Source of the DNA: Caprimulgus europaeus
Taxonomy: Eukaryota > Chordata > Aves > Caprimulgiformes > Caprimulgidae
NCBI GenBank assembly: GCA_907165065.1
Contig: OU015527.1
Coordinates: 19,791,686 to 19,855,685, forward strand
Length of the DNA stretch: 64,000 nucleotides
Direction: 5' to 3'
Both the position numbers and the translations under genes were made by a program. Below, one piece after another: positions 26,111 through 40,194 of this stretch. The notes under the pieces were generated by a model, which made no database searches, was not told where the DNA came from, and was given only the letters and a program-made list of their open reading frames with translations. Position 1 is the stretch's first letter. Each line of letters begins with the position of its first letter.

Positions 26111-29100
26111 TAATACATCATTGTCATATAAAATTACCTTCTTTAATTGCTGCCAAGCTTGTCTTCCTCTCTAGAGGTTGAAGGCTTGACCCACTTTTGC
26201 TGACTGCCAGGAAAAGATCATGGTTTAGAAACTGGCATGTGCAAGTTCAGACTGGAAGAATGGATCTGGGGACATTTGAGAACAGAGAATAGGAGAAACA
26301 ATTCTATTGCCTTGGAGGTTTAATGGGAAATATTTGTGTCAGTAAAGTTTGTGCCAACTGCCCACTAAAAACTGCAGAGAGCACAAGAGAGAAGTGCAAG
26401 AAAGCAGTTAATAGAAGCCAATTTTGTATCAGTTTCTCCAAAATTCACCTGCAAAACCATGCCATTTACAAGTTTTGCTGTAATGATATCTGCTGACCTA
26501 AGGCATAACAATTACTTAATTCAGATGTAGCAATATAAAATACAGGAACAGAGGTTTGTTCATAGGTGAATAAAACTATTAGTCTAGCATGGACATCCGT
26601 GTGGCAGCAGACTTAGTATATTTTTCTAAAAATTCTGTCTTCCATACTTGCTCCAAATGTTCCACCATCTTAGATATTTCCTCATACTTTAGTTTCTTGC
26701 CTAATTTGTCATCTATCTTCTTGCTGTGACAGTGTTTCTCAAAGACACAATTTAGGGACTACTGTTTTGCCTCCAGCTTCCTGTAAAAGCCTCAGGCATA
26801 CTACTAATTTTTGTTGCACATTGAATAATGTACAATCCACGACAGACCACCCATAAAAAATCAGTATTAATTTCCATGAACACTGAAGCACAGGAAGTAC
26901 ATACTTTCAGTGGTATAATTTTCTAAATTTCAGTAAAATGAAAGGAAATAAAATGTCTAATATACTACTATCTTTATTAATATTGGTTTATGAATTCAAC
27001 TTCAATTCTAAATCTTTTTTTTTTTTTTTCTTAATGTTGTACTCTTCACACTTTCAGAAGAAAGAATTTGAGATTTCTTGAAGAAATGTAAAAAATGTCA
27101 TGGAGCCAGGAGGGGGAAACCTGGTATTTTATCTATTATTAATAAAAAACTGTATTTAAAAATACAGTTATGTCACAGTGCAAAAGCCTTCCTATCTACT
27201 GCTAGAATGAAAGTGCTATATGCTGTTTGTCAGCAGTTCAGACACTTTCAAAGTTTATGTCTTTTTCATAGACAGCTAGAATATTCATCTGTCTTAATTT
27301 TTCTTTCAAAATAACTAGCTAAGAAACTTACATAATTTGCAGTGCAATATATCACTTCCAATCTATAGCTAATACACTATTTCAGTAGTATTCCAGTGAA
27401 GGATGACAGATGCCAAGGAAAGGTTCATTAGAATTCATCAGTTTTTCAGGGAAAGGTGATTATATAAGCTGCTATCAGTACAAATAGCCAGATAGATAAA
27501 CACATTTTTAAAAGAGATTATAATTTCTCAGTTTCTTGTTTGCAGCAACAGATTAAGGTGGAATATTTGTGCCTCAGATATGCATTCTTTTTACTTCACA
27601 TGATCTCTTGCAATTTTTTAGACTCAGAAACAGATTTATTCAATGCGTCTAATACTTTCTAATTTTTTGCCTTATCTAAATGTTTATTACTCATGGAAGG
27701 AAAAAAACCCACTGAGAAATAGTAACATCTCTGAATGGCTTTAATGTACTGTGACTAGACTAATTTCCATTTTGAGATGCCATTTAAACACGGACAGTCA
27801 AGGTCTTACAGGCTTACAAGAAGAGTCAAGCACTTCTAATCTAAATACACGGAGCTCAAGAACTTCCAGAGCTGTCCATTAGTTCCATGACTGAATTGGT
27901 CCAGTGTACCAACAGCGTAGCAAGCAGCCAAAACGTAATACTTCTCAGTAAATTTAGATGCACAGTTCAAAAGCATCCAAACTTGAGTTATACCTTAACA
28001 GTAAGAAAGGCAAGAACTTACATAATTGGTATAATTTTTACCCTTTATCTTGAAGCTTTAATTACAGTGAATTCCACCTTTTGGTTGTGAAGTTAATATA
28101 GTGACCAGCTAAGAAAGACTCCAATATGTGTTATGTGTACAGCTATGCTAATTCTACAGGAGCCCACATGTGGCCCTGTGTAAATTTTGAAGTGCAAAAT
28201 AGTTCAGCTTGGAATTTTGGTGTTAGAAGGAAGGAGGTGTCTTAAGAGCACATCTCTAACCAGTGGGGCAGGAAGTCTCATTGAGTCAGGTCAAAAGGAA
28301 AAGTTCTTCTGCAGGGAGTTGTAGGAAGAAAGGAACAATAATTTAAAACATGAGATTCTACTTTTGATGGAAGATTATTTAATGGGGCAATCTCTTCTCT
28401 TAACATTTTCAGCTTTTGACAGTGAGGGTTTAGACAACAATTGATATATAGGTTTATTAATTCAACCTTAATTCTAAATCTTAGACAAGTCACTTTGAGA
28501 GTTGTCATATCACACTAATTTTATATCCAGACTAATACGAAAAAATCTTACAACCATGGTACCTTATTTAAGATTTTTTCTCTGCAGTATTTAAGCACAT
28601 AAGATTTACACCTGGGCTATAATATATTTTAAATCTACATAATTTTCTTTAATATTTTAAGAAATCACGTGTCACTTGGGAAAGATGGATCCAAGGTTAT
28701 AATGAGGAAAACCTAAGTGATAGAGAATAAATCGACCACATAAAGTACAGAAAGATTGAATTCAGATTCAGTCTTCTTTAAGTGTAGACATACAAATAAG
28801 CTCTCAGAGGTATAGACTACACTTTGTCAAAATCAGTAATGCAGTGTGAAAAATCTACCTTTCATAAGATGCTTCTAGAGTTATCTTCCTCAGGCTAAGA
28901 CAAACTCAAGTGGCTTTCTATGACATTATTAATAAAAGAAAGCCATTCTGACCTACCTACTAACCTTTCAAATTACATTTTCTCTCCTTGTTCTTATTTT
29001 CAATCAAAGATCAAGTTCTTTAATGATTTCTTCATTGTTTGTAAATGGAGGAAAACTGGCACTCTTTTATTTCCCAGAATCTCTTCACCTTTTGTCTCCT

Positions 29101-30478
29101 TCCTTTTACTGCATAGAATAAGTCAACTTCCTGGAATATTTTCTACTACTTTTACCTATGCTTTCACCAGGCTTTTAGGAAGCACTTTCCATTTCTTTAT
29201 TATAGAAATGATCAAAGACATTCTTTATGCCTCTCTTCACCCTGTATTCCTGTCTTTCAGCAATGGGCTCCTACTGGGCAGCTAAATCCTTCCTATATAA
29301 TTTCCATGAAGTCACCTAATGGGTGAGATCTCAAACATATATGTTTGTTTTAGCCAGATGTTACAGCTTTCACCAGCAGAGTAGCTAGTCATACCAAAGA
29401 CATATAAGACTTTGTATTTAATGTGAGGCAGGACTGGCTTATGCTGGTACACCTTTAGCTGGCAGTTTTATATTTGAAAGGTGAGGCTAGTAAAACATAT
29501 CCTTTCATAGTGTATCTTTAAAACATCCCTTAAAGAACTGTTCCAAATATATCCTCAAATTCTAACATCTTGTGTGTGTGTGCATATATATATATATATA
29601 TATAGGCACATTTTCAGAGGGCTTTTTTCCATTACAAATTTAATTTCTTCCCACAGGGGTCTGTGTCAGGTACAGTGAAGCTCCATCTTAATCGTACATG
29701 GTTCATTATTACCAGATATTATTAATATTAACAAATATTATAGTTGTATTCAAATCATTGCACATGGTGTCTGAAGATTACATTGAAATAGTGTTCCAAA
29801 ATTAGGTGATCTCTATTCCATACTTACAGTTTCTTTTCCAGTGATGGAAGATATTTCAGAACTTAATTTAAAAATATGTTAAACATAGTGGAAAAATACA
29901 GTAGAAGTACTATTCCATGTAATTAAATAATAATGCCAATAATTAGATTTCATTTTGATGCTAAGAGAATTATCACATCTGCTCAGACAGAAAAATGTAA
30001 AGTTCATTTAAATCCTAATGTAGTATTCTGCAAACATTATAAATCAAAGTAAGCTGAAATATTAAAAGACATATGAAATATTCAATGCAATATTCTACTG
30101 CTGTGTCACATTTTGCAATTTACCATCGGTTCATTGAATTTAGTAATGGGACAAATTACAGCAAAATATCTATTAAAATACTTACTAAATCAATGAAAAA
30201 TAAATTCATTCTGATAAGCATAAGACTAAATGCCTACTTAACACACAGTGACAGGCTACAAAGGACAAACACAGTAGACTAGAACTCTGTATGAAGACTG
30301 ACATTCACATTTGGGCTCTTAGTATATATTATAAATGATAAGGAAGGCTTGACTACCCAAATGTCTCATTGTCAAGCTTTGACTGCTTTTTGAAAGTACC
30401 TTCACCCTATAGAATTCCCAAATACAATAGTCCAAAAACTTCCTTTTAGTATTATATACTAAGGGTTCACATATTTTC
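26111..30478. other. AT-rich unique DNA, no gene seen
   Basis: The longest open frame is 121 codons at 28920-29285 on the plus strand. It is rich in Phe, Ser and Leu, has no recognisable motif and has no matching neighbours. I do not consider it a gene. A TG/TA dinucleotide repeat is listed separately. Confidence 0.6.
29571..29604. repeat. (TG)n-(TA)n compound dinucleotide repeat
   Basis: Six TG units, one CA, then about ten TA units. Confidence 0.95.
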
Positions 30479-32108
30479 ACAGAATCACAGAATATTAGGG
30501 ATTGGAAGGGACCTTGAAAGACCATCTAGTCCAATCCCCCTGCCGGAGCAGGAACACCTAGATGAGTTCACACAGGAAGGCGTCCAGGCGGGTCTTGAAT
30601 GTCTCCAGAGAAGGAGACTCCACAACCTCCCTGGGCAGCCTGTTCCAGTGCTCTGTTATCCTCACTGTAAAGAAGTTCTTTCTCAAATTTAAGCAGAACC
30701 TCCTGTGTTCCAGCTTACACCCATTACCCCTTGTCCTATCATCAGTCATTACTGTGAAGAGCCTGGCCCTATCCTCCTCACACTCACCCTTCAAATATTT
30801 ATAAACATTAATAAGGTCCCCCCTCAGCCTCCTCTTCTCCAAGCTAAAGATGCCCAGCTCCCTCAGCCTTTCCTCATAAGGGAGATGTTCCACTCCCTTC
30901 ATCATTTTGGTGGCTCTTTGCTGGACTCTCTCAAGCAGTTCCCTGTCCTTCTTGAACTGTGGGGCCCAGAACTGGACACAATATTCCAGATGTGGCCTCA
31001 CCAGGGCAGAGTAAAGGGGAAGAAGAACCTCTCTTGACCTACTGACTACACCCCTTCTAATGCACCCCAGGATGCCATTGGCCTTCCTGGCCACAAGGGC
31101 ACAGTGCTGGCTCATGGTCATCCTGCTGTCCACCAGGACTCCCAGATCCCTTTCCCCTTCACTGCTCTCTAGGAGATCATTTCCTAACCTATACTGGAAC
31201 CTGGGGTTGTTCCTGCCCAGGTGCAACACCCTATACTTGCCCTGATTATATTTCATCAAGTTTTTCCCTGCCCAGCTCTCCAGCCTGTCCAGGTCTCTCT
31301 GGATGGCAGCACAGCCCTCTGCTGTGTCAGCCACTCCTCCCAGCTTTGTGTCATCAGCAAACTTGCTGACAGTGCACTCTGTGCCCTCATCCAGGTCATT
31401 GATGAATATATTGAATAATACTGGTCCTAATACCGACCCTTGAGGGACTCCACTAGACACAGGTCTCCAACTAGACTCCGCCCCATTGACCACTACTCTC
31501 TGGCTTCTTCCCACCAGCCGCTTAATAATCCATCTCACTACCTGCTCATCTAATCCACACTTCCTCAATTTATCAGCGAGGATGCTGTGGGAGACCGTGT
31601 CAAATGCCTTGCTGAAATCAAGATAGACCACATCCACTGCTCTACCATCATCCAGCCACCTCGTCGTGTTTTCATAAAAGTCTAGTAGGTTTGTCAAGCA
31701 CGACTTCCCCTTGGTGAAGCCGTGCTGACTGCCCCTAATGACCCCTTTATCCTTGATATGCCTAGAGATGGCACCAAGGATAAGTCATTCCATCACCTTT
31801 CCAGGGGTGGAGGTGAGGCTGACCGGTCTGTAGTTACCCGGGTCCTCCTTCTTGCCCTTTTTGAAGATTGGAGTGACATTTGCCTTCCTCCAGTCCTCAG
31901 GCACCTCTCCCATTCCCCACGACTTAGCAAAGATGATGGAGAGTGGTCTAGCAATGACTTCAGCCAGCTCCCTCAACACTCGTGGGTGCATCAGAGGCAA
32001 AGAAGGCATTCAATAGCTCTGTGTTCTCTGTATCCTCTGTCACCAGGGTACCCACCTCATTTATCAGTGGGCCTATTTTCCCAATGTTCAGTCTCTTGTG
32101 CACCATCT
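30479..32108 (-). mobile_element. CR1 LINE, 5'-truncated, nearly open ORF2
   Basis: The element runs on the minus strand from about 32108 (a block around [23 protein letters not shown], upstream of the reverse transcriptase) down to 30479, where the 3' end shows two TTCTGTGA-type octamers. The 3' UTR contains 'ggactagatggtctttcaagg' in reverse. Compared with the typical CR1 plan, a segment is missing between NAFFAS and MHPRVLREL near 31985. It is better preserved than the other CR1 copies here and belongs to a different subfamily from those at 5868 and 45196 (VYKYLKG rather than AFQYLKG). Confidence 0.95.
30558..32009 (-). pseudogene. CR1 ORF2 reverse-transcriptase fragment, one in-frame stop
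   Basis: This encodes the reverse transcriptase of CR1, which copies the element's RNA at the target site. The frame runs 32009 to 30558 with a single interruption, a TGA at 31785-31787 just after GKVME, where CR1 proteins usually continue with Gln-Leu-Ile. Downstream, a 379-codon open stretch keeps all palm motifs: YLDFSKAFD (residues 25-33 of that stretch; first catalytic Asp), [11 protein letters not shown] (82-92) and FADD (113-116, catalytic Asp pair). The thumb and C-terminal blocks follow to the natural stop at 30558. The endonuclease half and ORF1 are absent, so it cannot move by itself. One stop codon suggests a relatively recent insertion compared with the other CR1 copies in the window. 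Confidence 0.92.
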
Positions 32109-35100
32109 ATCATGTAGCTAAACTATTTAGCTGCCCTGAACAACATCTGATAACATTTTTCAGACTGACACCAGGGCAGGATTTAGATAACAGAGTATAC
32201 CTCCTTGGTAACTCCAGAGAGGCAGGTTCAGGATCAAATATCATAATTTAAGTAGAACAGGAATGAATTAAAAGAAGACAAAACCAGCAGCAGCAGGGAT
32301 AAACTATCAAGTATTTCCACAGTTAACCACATTGCATTTTTCTGTTCATTTATTTAGACAGAAGGAAAGGAAAAAGGTATTATGCCAGCCACAAAAGACA
32401 TCAAAGGCCACTTTTATCCTAGTATGCCAAATGATACGTGAAAATGCTGGGAATTTCAGAAAACAAACTGAGCTGGGTTTGTTATAGTGAAGTTATGCAA
32501 ATTATTTTCTTTAGGTGATAATTGCATCCTCTCTGAATGGCTGTGTACATTGTCTGCCCTTTCATACTAGTGAGCACTAATATGACTTCTGTAGCTGTTC
32601 ATGGGATTAATTTTTTGAACACTGAATAGTACACGAAAAAGTTACACTTCTGTGACAAGCCGTGTTGCTGATATGGTTCAGTGATACCAAGTACTGAAGA
32701 AAGAGAGAAGACCAGAGGAGAAAATAAACAGTAATGCAGCCTAAAGTTCTCCCAGCAGAAAACTCTCTCTTTTGTAGATAGATGGGATCTGTAGGGAAGG
32801 TAGAATTCAGTGCAAGAAATTGCCATTGAGAAGCAGACGTTGAAAAACAGATAAAGAAGTGCCAGATCTAGCACTGGGACAGCAAACACATCAGCTGTAC
32901 AGCCTGCAGGGAGGGAGTGAGGGGATCAGCACCAGAACTGGCCAATATCCATTACTGGCATGTAAAGGAGCATATGAGAGTCTCAAAGGGAGACTAAAAG
33001 GGAAAATTTCATGTGGGATTGCCTGCAGAGAAGGGTAAAAACACTTGTGGATGGAGAATTAGAAGATGAAGAGACAGAAGAAAAAAGTGAGGAACCAAAA
33101 AGACAAGAGTCAAGAAACTACTTCCTAGGAGGACACACTGAAACCCAAGCACCTGCAGAAAATAATTTATTTCCCTTTGAAAAGTTGGGGTAGAAGAGGG
33201 AGAACTTGAGACAAGATGCTTCAGGCTAGACCACAACAGAGAAGTCTGTCTTCAGCAGCAGAGGCTTGCAGGATGCTCTGAAGAGCTGGGCAACATGCAG
33301 TCACAATCCCCATGGCCGTTGCCCTGCTGGGGTCCATTCTGATGCAGACAGCCCTTCAAGAGCTTGCAAGGTACTCATCCATCCCACATATCCGACATCT
33401 CTGCATCATCCTAGCCCAAGCATTCTATAGGTGTCAAGTCTGGCTCTTTTCTTCTCCACTTTCTAGGATATCCCAGCCTCAATACTAGAGATAATGAAGA
33501 CAGGACACTGAAGTTATTCTGTTACATCAGCTGCACCCCCAAAATAAGAAAGAAATATAAATATACAACTTGAACCTCTGAAAAGTGGCCTTGATCCAGT
33601 GTGACCTGTGCATCAAAGTACTTCCTGACATCACTAAAAGAGATCCTTTCAGTTCAAAAATATTACACATTGTGCTGAATAATAATAAATAATTCCCCTA
33701 GAATGAGAATTAAATTTCTGAAGTTGCATAAGAGCAATCATTAAAGAAGTGGCACAGTGAACAGCTAAACTTTAATGTTTCATTTTCCATCACTTCTTTG
33801 GGTGCACAATGTTATGATATATCAGAATGAAGGAAGTTTTTGGATGTTTGATGTGACCACCACTTTTGTTTTTATTGCCTTTAATCCAGGTACTTTGGAG
33901 TGCTCTATAGCACAAAAAGAGAATAGCATATCAGATCAAATTACAACACTGTTAATTTAAAGCCCCATCAAAGAGAGATTTTTAAAAGGCCAAACATTGT
34001 TCTTAATCATTCATTACCTAAGCAAAATATTAGTAGCATTTTGTGTCAGTAATGGCTACACAACTCAAGATATAGTCCAAACAATGAAAATGAGAGTTAA
34101 CACATATTTTCCCCTGCGAAGAACATTATGTGGATTAATTTCTTCCACTGTGAACACTTGCAGTTTCAAGCTAAGACTTTTTACAACTCAATGCACCTTC
34201 TGGCACCTATACTGCTTTCTAATATGCAAGAATGTTCCCAGAAGTGCCATATCAAATAGCTAATAAAACACGTTGTTTACAAACTAGAAGCGTTTCTGTG
34301 ATATAGTCAAGGTCCTGACTTATGGGAGAAACCCTTGATGGTACAGAGCTTTAGTGAATGACAGTGAGAAACCACACCGGAGAGTGGAGGGTGCTTATGA
34401 AACTACATAGTAGTGTGTAGTTTTATTTTTGCAAAGTGGGAAACATGAGTAACTTAGACACAGTTGAGGGTGGCTCTTCAAAGAGTTCAGGACTGCTAAA
34501 GAGCAGATGGCACTTTTTGATCCACTGTCATGTTTTAATGGTCTCCAGCACTAAAATTACATGAACCACAGCTAACAAGATCATAGAAGGACTTTCTTAT
34601 CACTATTAATTGTATTTACCATTACATCCAGCTAAGTAGAACTTTCTCTATCTAAATCTTTCAAGCACTCTGCCATCCTACTAGACTCTTATATGCAGCA
34701 GGAATTAATTTTAGATTCCCTGAATAATTATAATTTTTAAGTTTATTTTCACCTGCAAGAAAGTTGTGTGGCTTAAAACTGTTGAAGATGTCTGTGCTTA
34801 CTTCAGGGAGCTTGGGCTTTCCGCTCAAACTGTTTTATGATTCTGTTAATCTAGGACTATGCTTCACCTTTGAAGTACATAAGGAATACAAAACTTGCCA
34901 GAAGAGGTTGGTTTGTTGGTTTTTTTCCTTCACTCAATCTCTTGATTTCAGCTTTTTGACCTGAGGTTGTCACTGAGTAGTTCATAGGTTTCTTTCCATA
35001 CAAGTGATTACAAGTTATTCAGAACTAAAGAACTTGGAAGAGTCACTATGTCTTTTCAAATCTACATGCAAATATAGGAATTTGTTGGTGATTGATAGAT

Positions 35101-35972
35101 TTCCTTTGGCATATTTACACTAACTTAACTTTATGATATACAGCTTAGATGAATAATAACACAACCAAAATGGCAAAAATTCCCAGTGTGGCACCATTAA
35201 AATACACATGCTCAGGGCCCAGAATGTGTTTGTGACCAAAGTATTGTTGACCGATGCAAAGAATCAATACAACAAAGCACAAACAATAAGAAATCAACGT
35301 GGTTTGGCCATACGCAGACTACAGATAATAAACTTGGCAATTATGAACAATAAAACATTAAAATAGATCATCTCTTCAACTGTAAGAAAACAATTCCATC
35401 AAAACTAATATCTTATGATGATATAAATGATTTCTTAATGTAAGTGCTACAATAGAATTCTGCTGGTATTGAATTCCTCAACCACCCTAGGAAACTAGAA
35501 TTAGTCATTAGCTCAAAAGCTTAATCTTCCTCATCAAAAGAAGTAATAACCTATATGCTCTCAGGAGTCAGGATTTGACAAAGAGGAGCATTGAATGCAG
35601 CCCTTTTCCCTTTTTGTTAATATGTCTGATCTTTTTTTCTTTGCTGTAAATTAAAGGTTTGAAACACCAGTAGTCACCTGAAACATCAATAACCACATTT
35701 GTCAAAGTGAATTTAAACTTAAATCTGGTATAACGAAAGCTAATCAATAGGTTGTTGGCACACATATTCAAAAACTATTAGTTGTTTCATACAGCCTTGG
35801 TCAGAATGAGTCATGTCAGTGAAAACTGCCCTTTCCACTTGAATTAACAAAAAAATAAAAGATTGTAGGAAGGAAATCATGTGACATTTTATACCCATCA
35901 TCTGAAAGATACTAATAATCTTTGGGGTTATTGTGTGACCAGGGCTCATCAATCCTCACAACTTCAGCTCTA
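32109..35972. other. AT-rich unique DNA, no gene seen
   Basis: Short open frames only. A 60-codon acidic/lysine-rich frame at 33011-33193 sits in a purine-rich patch (32870-33260) and shows no family resemblance. No RNA gene or mobile element was recognised. Confidence 0.6.
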
Positions 35973-35978
35973 AATCAC

Positions 35979-36621
35979 TATGGTGGGTTAACCCTGGTTG
36001 GACACCAGGTGCTCACCAAAGCTGCTCTATCACTCCTCTCCTCAACTGGACAGAGGAAAGTATAATGAAAGGCTCCTGGGTCTAGGTAAGGACAGAGAGA
36101 GATCATTCACCAATTATAGGCAAAACAAGCTTAACTTGGGGAAAATTGATTTAATTTGTTACCAATCCAGTCAGAGAAGGATAATGAGAAATGAAACCAA
36201 ATCTCAAAACACCATGCTTCCACTCCTCCCTTCTTCCCAGGCTTAATTTTTCACCCAATTTTCTCTACCTCCTCCCCTGCAGGGGACAGGGGGACAGGGA
36301 ATAGGGGTTGGGGTCAGTTCATCACACGTTGTTTCTGCTGCTGCTTCCTCCTCAGGGGGAGAACTCCTCACACTCTTTCTCAGCGCCAGCGTAGGGTCCC
36401 TCTCATGGAAGACAGGCCTCCATTAACTTCTCCAATGTCAGTCCTTCCCATGAACAACAGTTCTTCATTAACTGCGTCAGTGTGTGTCCTTTCCATGGTG
36501 TGCAGTCCTTCAGGAACAGACTGCTCCAGTGCTGGTCCACCATGGGGTCACAAGTCTCACAAAAACCATGCCTATCTCCCCCCTCCCCATCCCCTGCTAC
36601 CTGGACATGCAAATCAAATAC
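35979..36621 (-). mobile_element. Solo LTR (avian ERVL-type, second family), internally deleted
   Basis: The plus-strand start TATGGTGGGTTAACCCTGG and end CATGCAAATCAAATAC match the reverse complement of a common avian ERV LTR (remembered form: TGTATTGGGTTTGCATG ... CCAGGGTCAACCCACCA). Flanking AATCAC at 35973-35978 and 36622-36627 is a plausible target duplication, although the exact ends are ambiguous by 2 bp. Inside are several diverged copies of a 'ccttcccatg..cagt' type module (36384-36560), a known habit of this LTR. The remembered full LTR has more such modules, so part is deleted here. A G-rich tract sits at 36282-36317. No viral genes are attached. Confidence 0.8.
36282..36317. other. 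G-rich tract with G-quadruplex pattern inside the LTR
   Basis: Five runs of three or more G within 36 bp (GGGG-ACA-GGGGG-ACA-GGG-AATA-GGGG-TTGGGG) satisfy the usual G3+N1-7 pattern on the plus strand. This is a sequence pattern only. Confidence 0.6.
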
Positions 36622-39171
36622 AATCACCCTGAGGTGTGAATTAACAAAAACAAGGTAAGGTTGGCTCTGCAAAAAAGATCTTGTGGGTAAAGAGTCTGAA
36701 TGCATCATGTTGCAGGAGTGGAAGTGGAGGAGAAAGAGATCCTACTCCATGGTCATACAAAGCACAAAACTGCTATGCAAAATGACATAAAATGGGCAAC
36801 AGAGATCTAGCTGACAGTAATACTTAGCTGCATCGCATAAAAAGGAGAAGCACTATGCTTCCTCCTGCCTGGGAGCTCTGGCAGCCTTTATTTATGTGTG
36901 TCCCTATTTGACCTGAGGAAAAATGTCTGCACATCTCCTGAGCTCAACACAGCATAGATAAGGTCAGGACTGTAAAAGGTCTTGCTTAATAGATTTTGAA
37001 ATGTGCATAGCATTCAACACTAGCACAATTAAAAATTGTTCAGTTCTAGAAATATTTCCAACTCAACATCAAGAGGAACAATGCAAGTGCAGAGAGTGAA
37101 TAGGCCTAATAGCCCGGGGTATTTTGCAGAACTTTTAATGCTGGCAATGCAAGTGAGGAACTGACTCAGTGGTTGTTTGCAAATGTCATTTGCTTTTCTG
37201 TTCATCCAATTACCCTGGAAATAGGAAGAGAAAGAAAACATGATGCAAAAATTTTTAAGAAAGTTAATGTTTTGGGACTTTTCAACATTGCCTAACATAT
37301 TTTCTCTAAATCATTTCTACATTATTTCCATATTATACAACATTAAAACCCAAAGAAGCTCAAGCTGGCCCTGGAAAGGAGCTTTTGTCAGAATCCACAA
37401 TCCCAAATCTACATACTATCTTTAGAGATACTACTAGGGGAGCAAGTGAGAGGCAGTAATCTTTTCCTTTTTTTTTTCTCTTAAGCTGTGCAGCCACTGT
37501 TCTCTGTCACACTTTCACAATACTGTAACTCTGTTCACTTGCAGAGAGTTGTGCTAATGCTCAAATTACTCTACAAAGTAGAAAATCAGAGTGCGCTTCA
37601 ATACATATGACTTGGATTAAAAAAAACACACTCATTTTACCCAAGAATGACAATCTAAAAAGGTTACAAAGTGCTAAGAACTTCCTGCCAGTTAAAAACC
37701 ATGAAATGCATTTAAAAATTAGCTTTTTTTTATAGCTGGCCTTTTGGAGCATACTGTGGCTAATGTTCATCTTGCTGAAAAGTGTAACTGAGAGATTGAT
37801 TTATTATTAATAATGTATTCAGTAGGCTAACCCTTTGTTCCTTTTCCTTCCTTTTTTTTTAACATGCTATCATTATCTGTACACAAATGACAATTTGTTG
37901 ATCCTTTATCACTCAAAAGTATATGACCATCTTTAACTTTTCTTTGGAGCTGTACAGACTTCTTAATTGAGACTCATTTTCTGCACATGTTCTAGCGCCA
38001 ACTGTATTTCAAATGGACTGTAGCTGTTTGTAAATATGTTAAGTCACATGTTACCTGGCTAGTTGATGGTACACAAACACTCTAGTATATGCATACAAAT
38101 GTGCTTTTCTCCTTCCATGTATGTGTGAGTAAGCATAAACGTTTCTGTATAAATATACAATATGATGGTACTGTAAGGGAGGGGACTTCTTGTGGATTAG
38201 GCTACACATAGGACAACATCAGACAGCAGGCATCCCCATAGCTATCTACCCACAGTATGGAGTCAGGGAAATTAGATAAGAATTCAAACCATTTCTAGAT
38301 ACAATACCTTTAGGATGATGCAGACACATTTGGCTATGGCTGAGCCAAAGGAAAAGGGACTTCTCCAACTGCTCTATGCTTTGAAAATCAAAACATAGGA
38401 CATACTGAGATTCATGAATGAGCAATTTAATCTAGCACAGAGTAATTTCTATTTCCATGTCTCTAACCAACTTATCAGACATTCAGAAGTGTGTTAAACT
38501 AGATACCATATCTGGAAGTCCTTCAGCCAAAGTTTTCATTCTGCCCTCAGAAACACTGTCATCACAGTCCTCATACAGAACAGCAGAGTCCTCCCAATCA
38601 GCCCAGCTCAGCCCATCATCATCTTTCTTGGCTGGCAGAATAACACTGATAGCTGACCCCTGTGCAAAGACTCAGTGCTGATTGCATCCTTCTGCCCAAT
38701 CTGATGTTTAGCAACACATCGTAAACAGATGGCATATGCTGTATGACACAATTACAGCTTCATTTCTTCCAGGTTTTCATATTTCTATTAGCTATTCCAT
38801 GATTCATTTTGCAAAAGGCAAGCATCAGATAACTATAATGATAATTTGTCTGGACTTTACTACAGTCTCTAATGACCACTGTATGATTTAGCTAATGCAT
38901 ATTATAACATAAAATAAGATGACAAAATACATCTGTAACATATTTAACAAAAATCTGGGTTAAATTAGTTTTGTACAATTAAAAATAATTTTGCTTAAGT
39001 AAACCTTAAAAACAAGCTCATTTCAATTTCTTAGAGAACAGAAAACCTCAGAAACAATGAGTTTAATTTTTCCCTCTTGTGGTGCTCATAAGTTGATCTT
39101 GTGGAGAAATTATTGAAATTCTATTACTGTGTTTTAATATCACATCAAAGCAACCTACAACATTCACCACC

Positions 39172-39193
39172 AAAAAAAAAAAAAAAAAAAAAA
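39172..39193. repeat. A22 homopolymer
   Basis: Twenty-two consecutive A. The sequence immediately upstream was checked for a recognisable retrocopied gene or SINE and none was seen, so it is listed as a simple repeat. Confidence 0.9.
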
Positions 39194-40194
39194 GTTGAAA
39201 AGTCAACTACTCCAAATAGACAACAGTTGTAAGGAGCTCCCAACAGCTAAAGCAAAGCCAAAAGAAGTTGTCTACACCATGAAGAAACTAGAAAGGTATC
39301 TCTGTAGGAGGTCAGAGGCAACATCTCTGATTCTTACCAGCTGCCTTGCAGTGAGAGCCTGCGCCAACACAAATGGTAAAGGCATTTGCTTCTATGGCCA
39401 CAGCAGCATCCTCAGTTGCATACAGTTGTGCACATAGTTCTTGCAAACTCTAACCACAATGTAAAGCCTCTGAGCTTCCCCACTACACTCACCAATGTAC
39501 ATAGTAACCCAAGAACAATTAGGCCTAAAAATAAACACTTTCCAGCACAGCGCATTCAAACTTGCATCTCTTGCAGTTGCAGAGAGGCAATCTCCTCAGA
39601 TGCTGTATTTTAATATGGCATTCCTACCACTAAAACAAAAACTCTGACCCAGTTTGGTCAACTGCTGTTGAAAACCTGATCACACAAAAAGCAGAATGAT
39701 ATCGGATAATTCCTGTTAATTTTATCTTTGTACTGACTGCCAGGTTGGTTAGCCTTATTTTGAAATCATTCAGACTACCTGTCTTCATGAAAAACATCAC
39801 AGCAACAAAAAAAAGAAAAGTTGGGATATGTATCTTTTGCATTCACTAAGCTAAGATATTATAGATTAATTTAAAAATACAGTATAAATTCTTCCTTCTT
39901 TCTGTATCTGACTGAATTGTTAGAAACCTTTACTTAGAGCCTCAGCTACGAAAAAAAGTTTAGTAAGCTTTTTTATACTGTAAGCAGTAAAAAAGCCCAG
40001 CATGCTTAAACATAATTAAAAAGTACTCTGTCAATAGCTTTAAATAAAACATGGTTATTTACTGCTGTTTTGAAAGCTGTTCATTTTCTCAAGAGACGAA
40101 TGCCCCATGTGTTTATAGTCAGAAACTTATATTAGAGTGTTTTAGGATAAAAAGTATGGAGATTGCACTAACCAATAATCATAACTGATTTGAC

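Noticed and set aside
28920..29285. 121-codon plus-strand open frame
   Set aside because: Phe/Ser/Leu-rich, with no motif, no splice or gene context and AT-rich composition. A random frame is the simplest reading.
30562..32251. Plus-strand open frames across the 30-32 kb CR1
   Set aside because: Antisense shadows of the minus-strand CR1 ORF2.
39172..39193. A22 tract considered as a retrocopy poly(A) tail
   Set aside because: No gene-like or SINE-like sequence precedes it and no flanking target duplication was seen.
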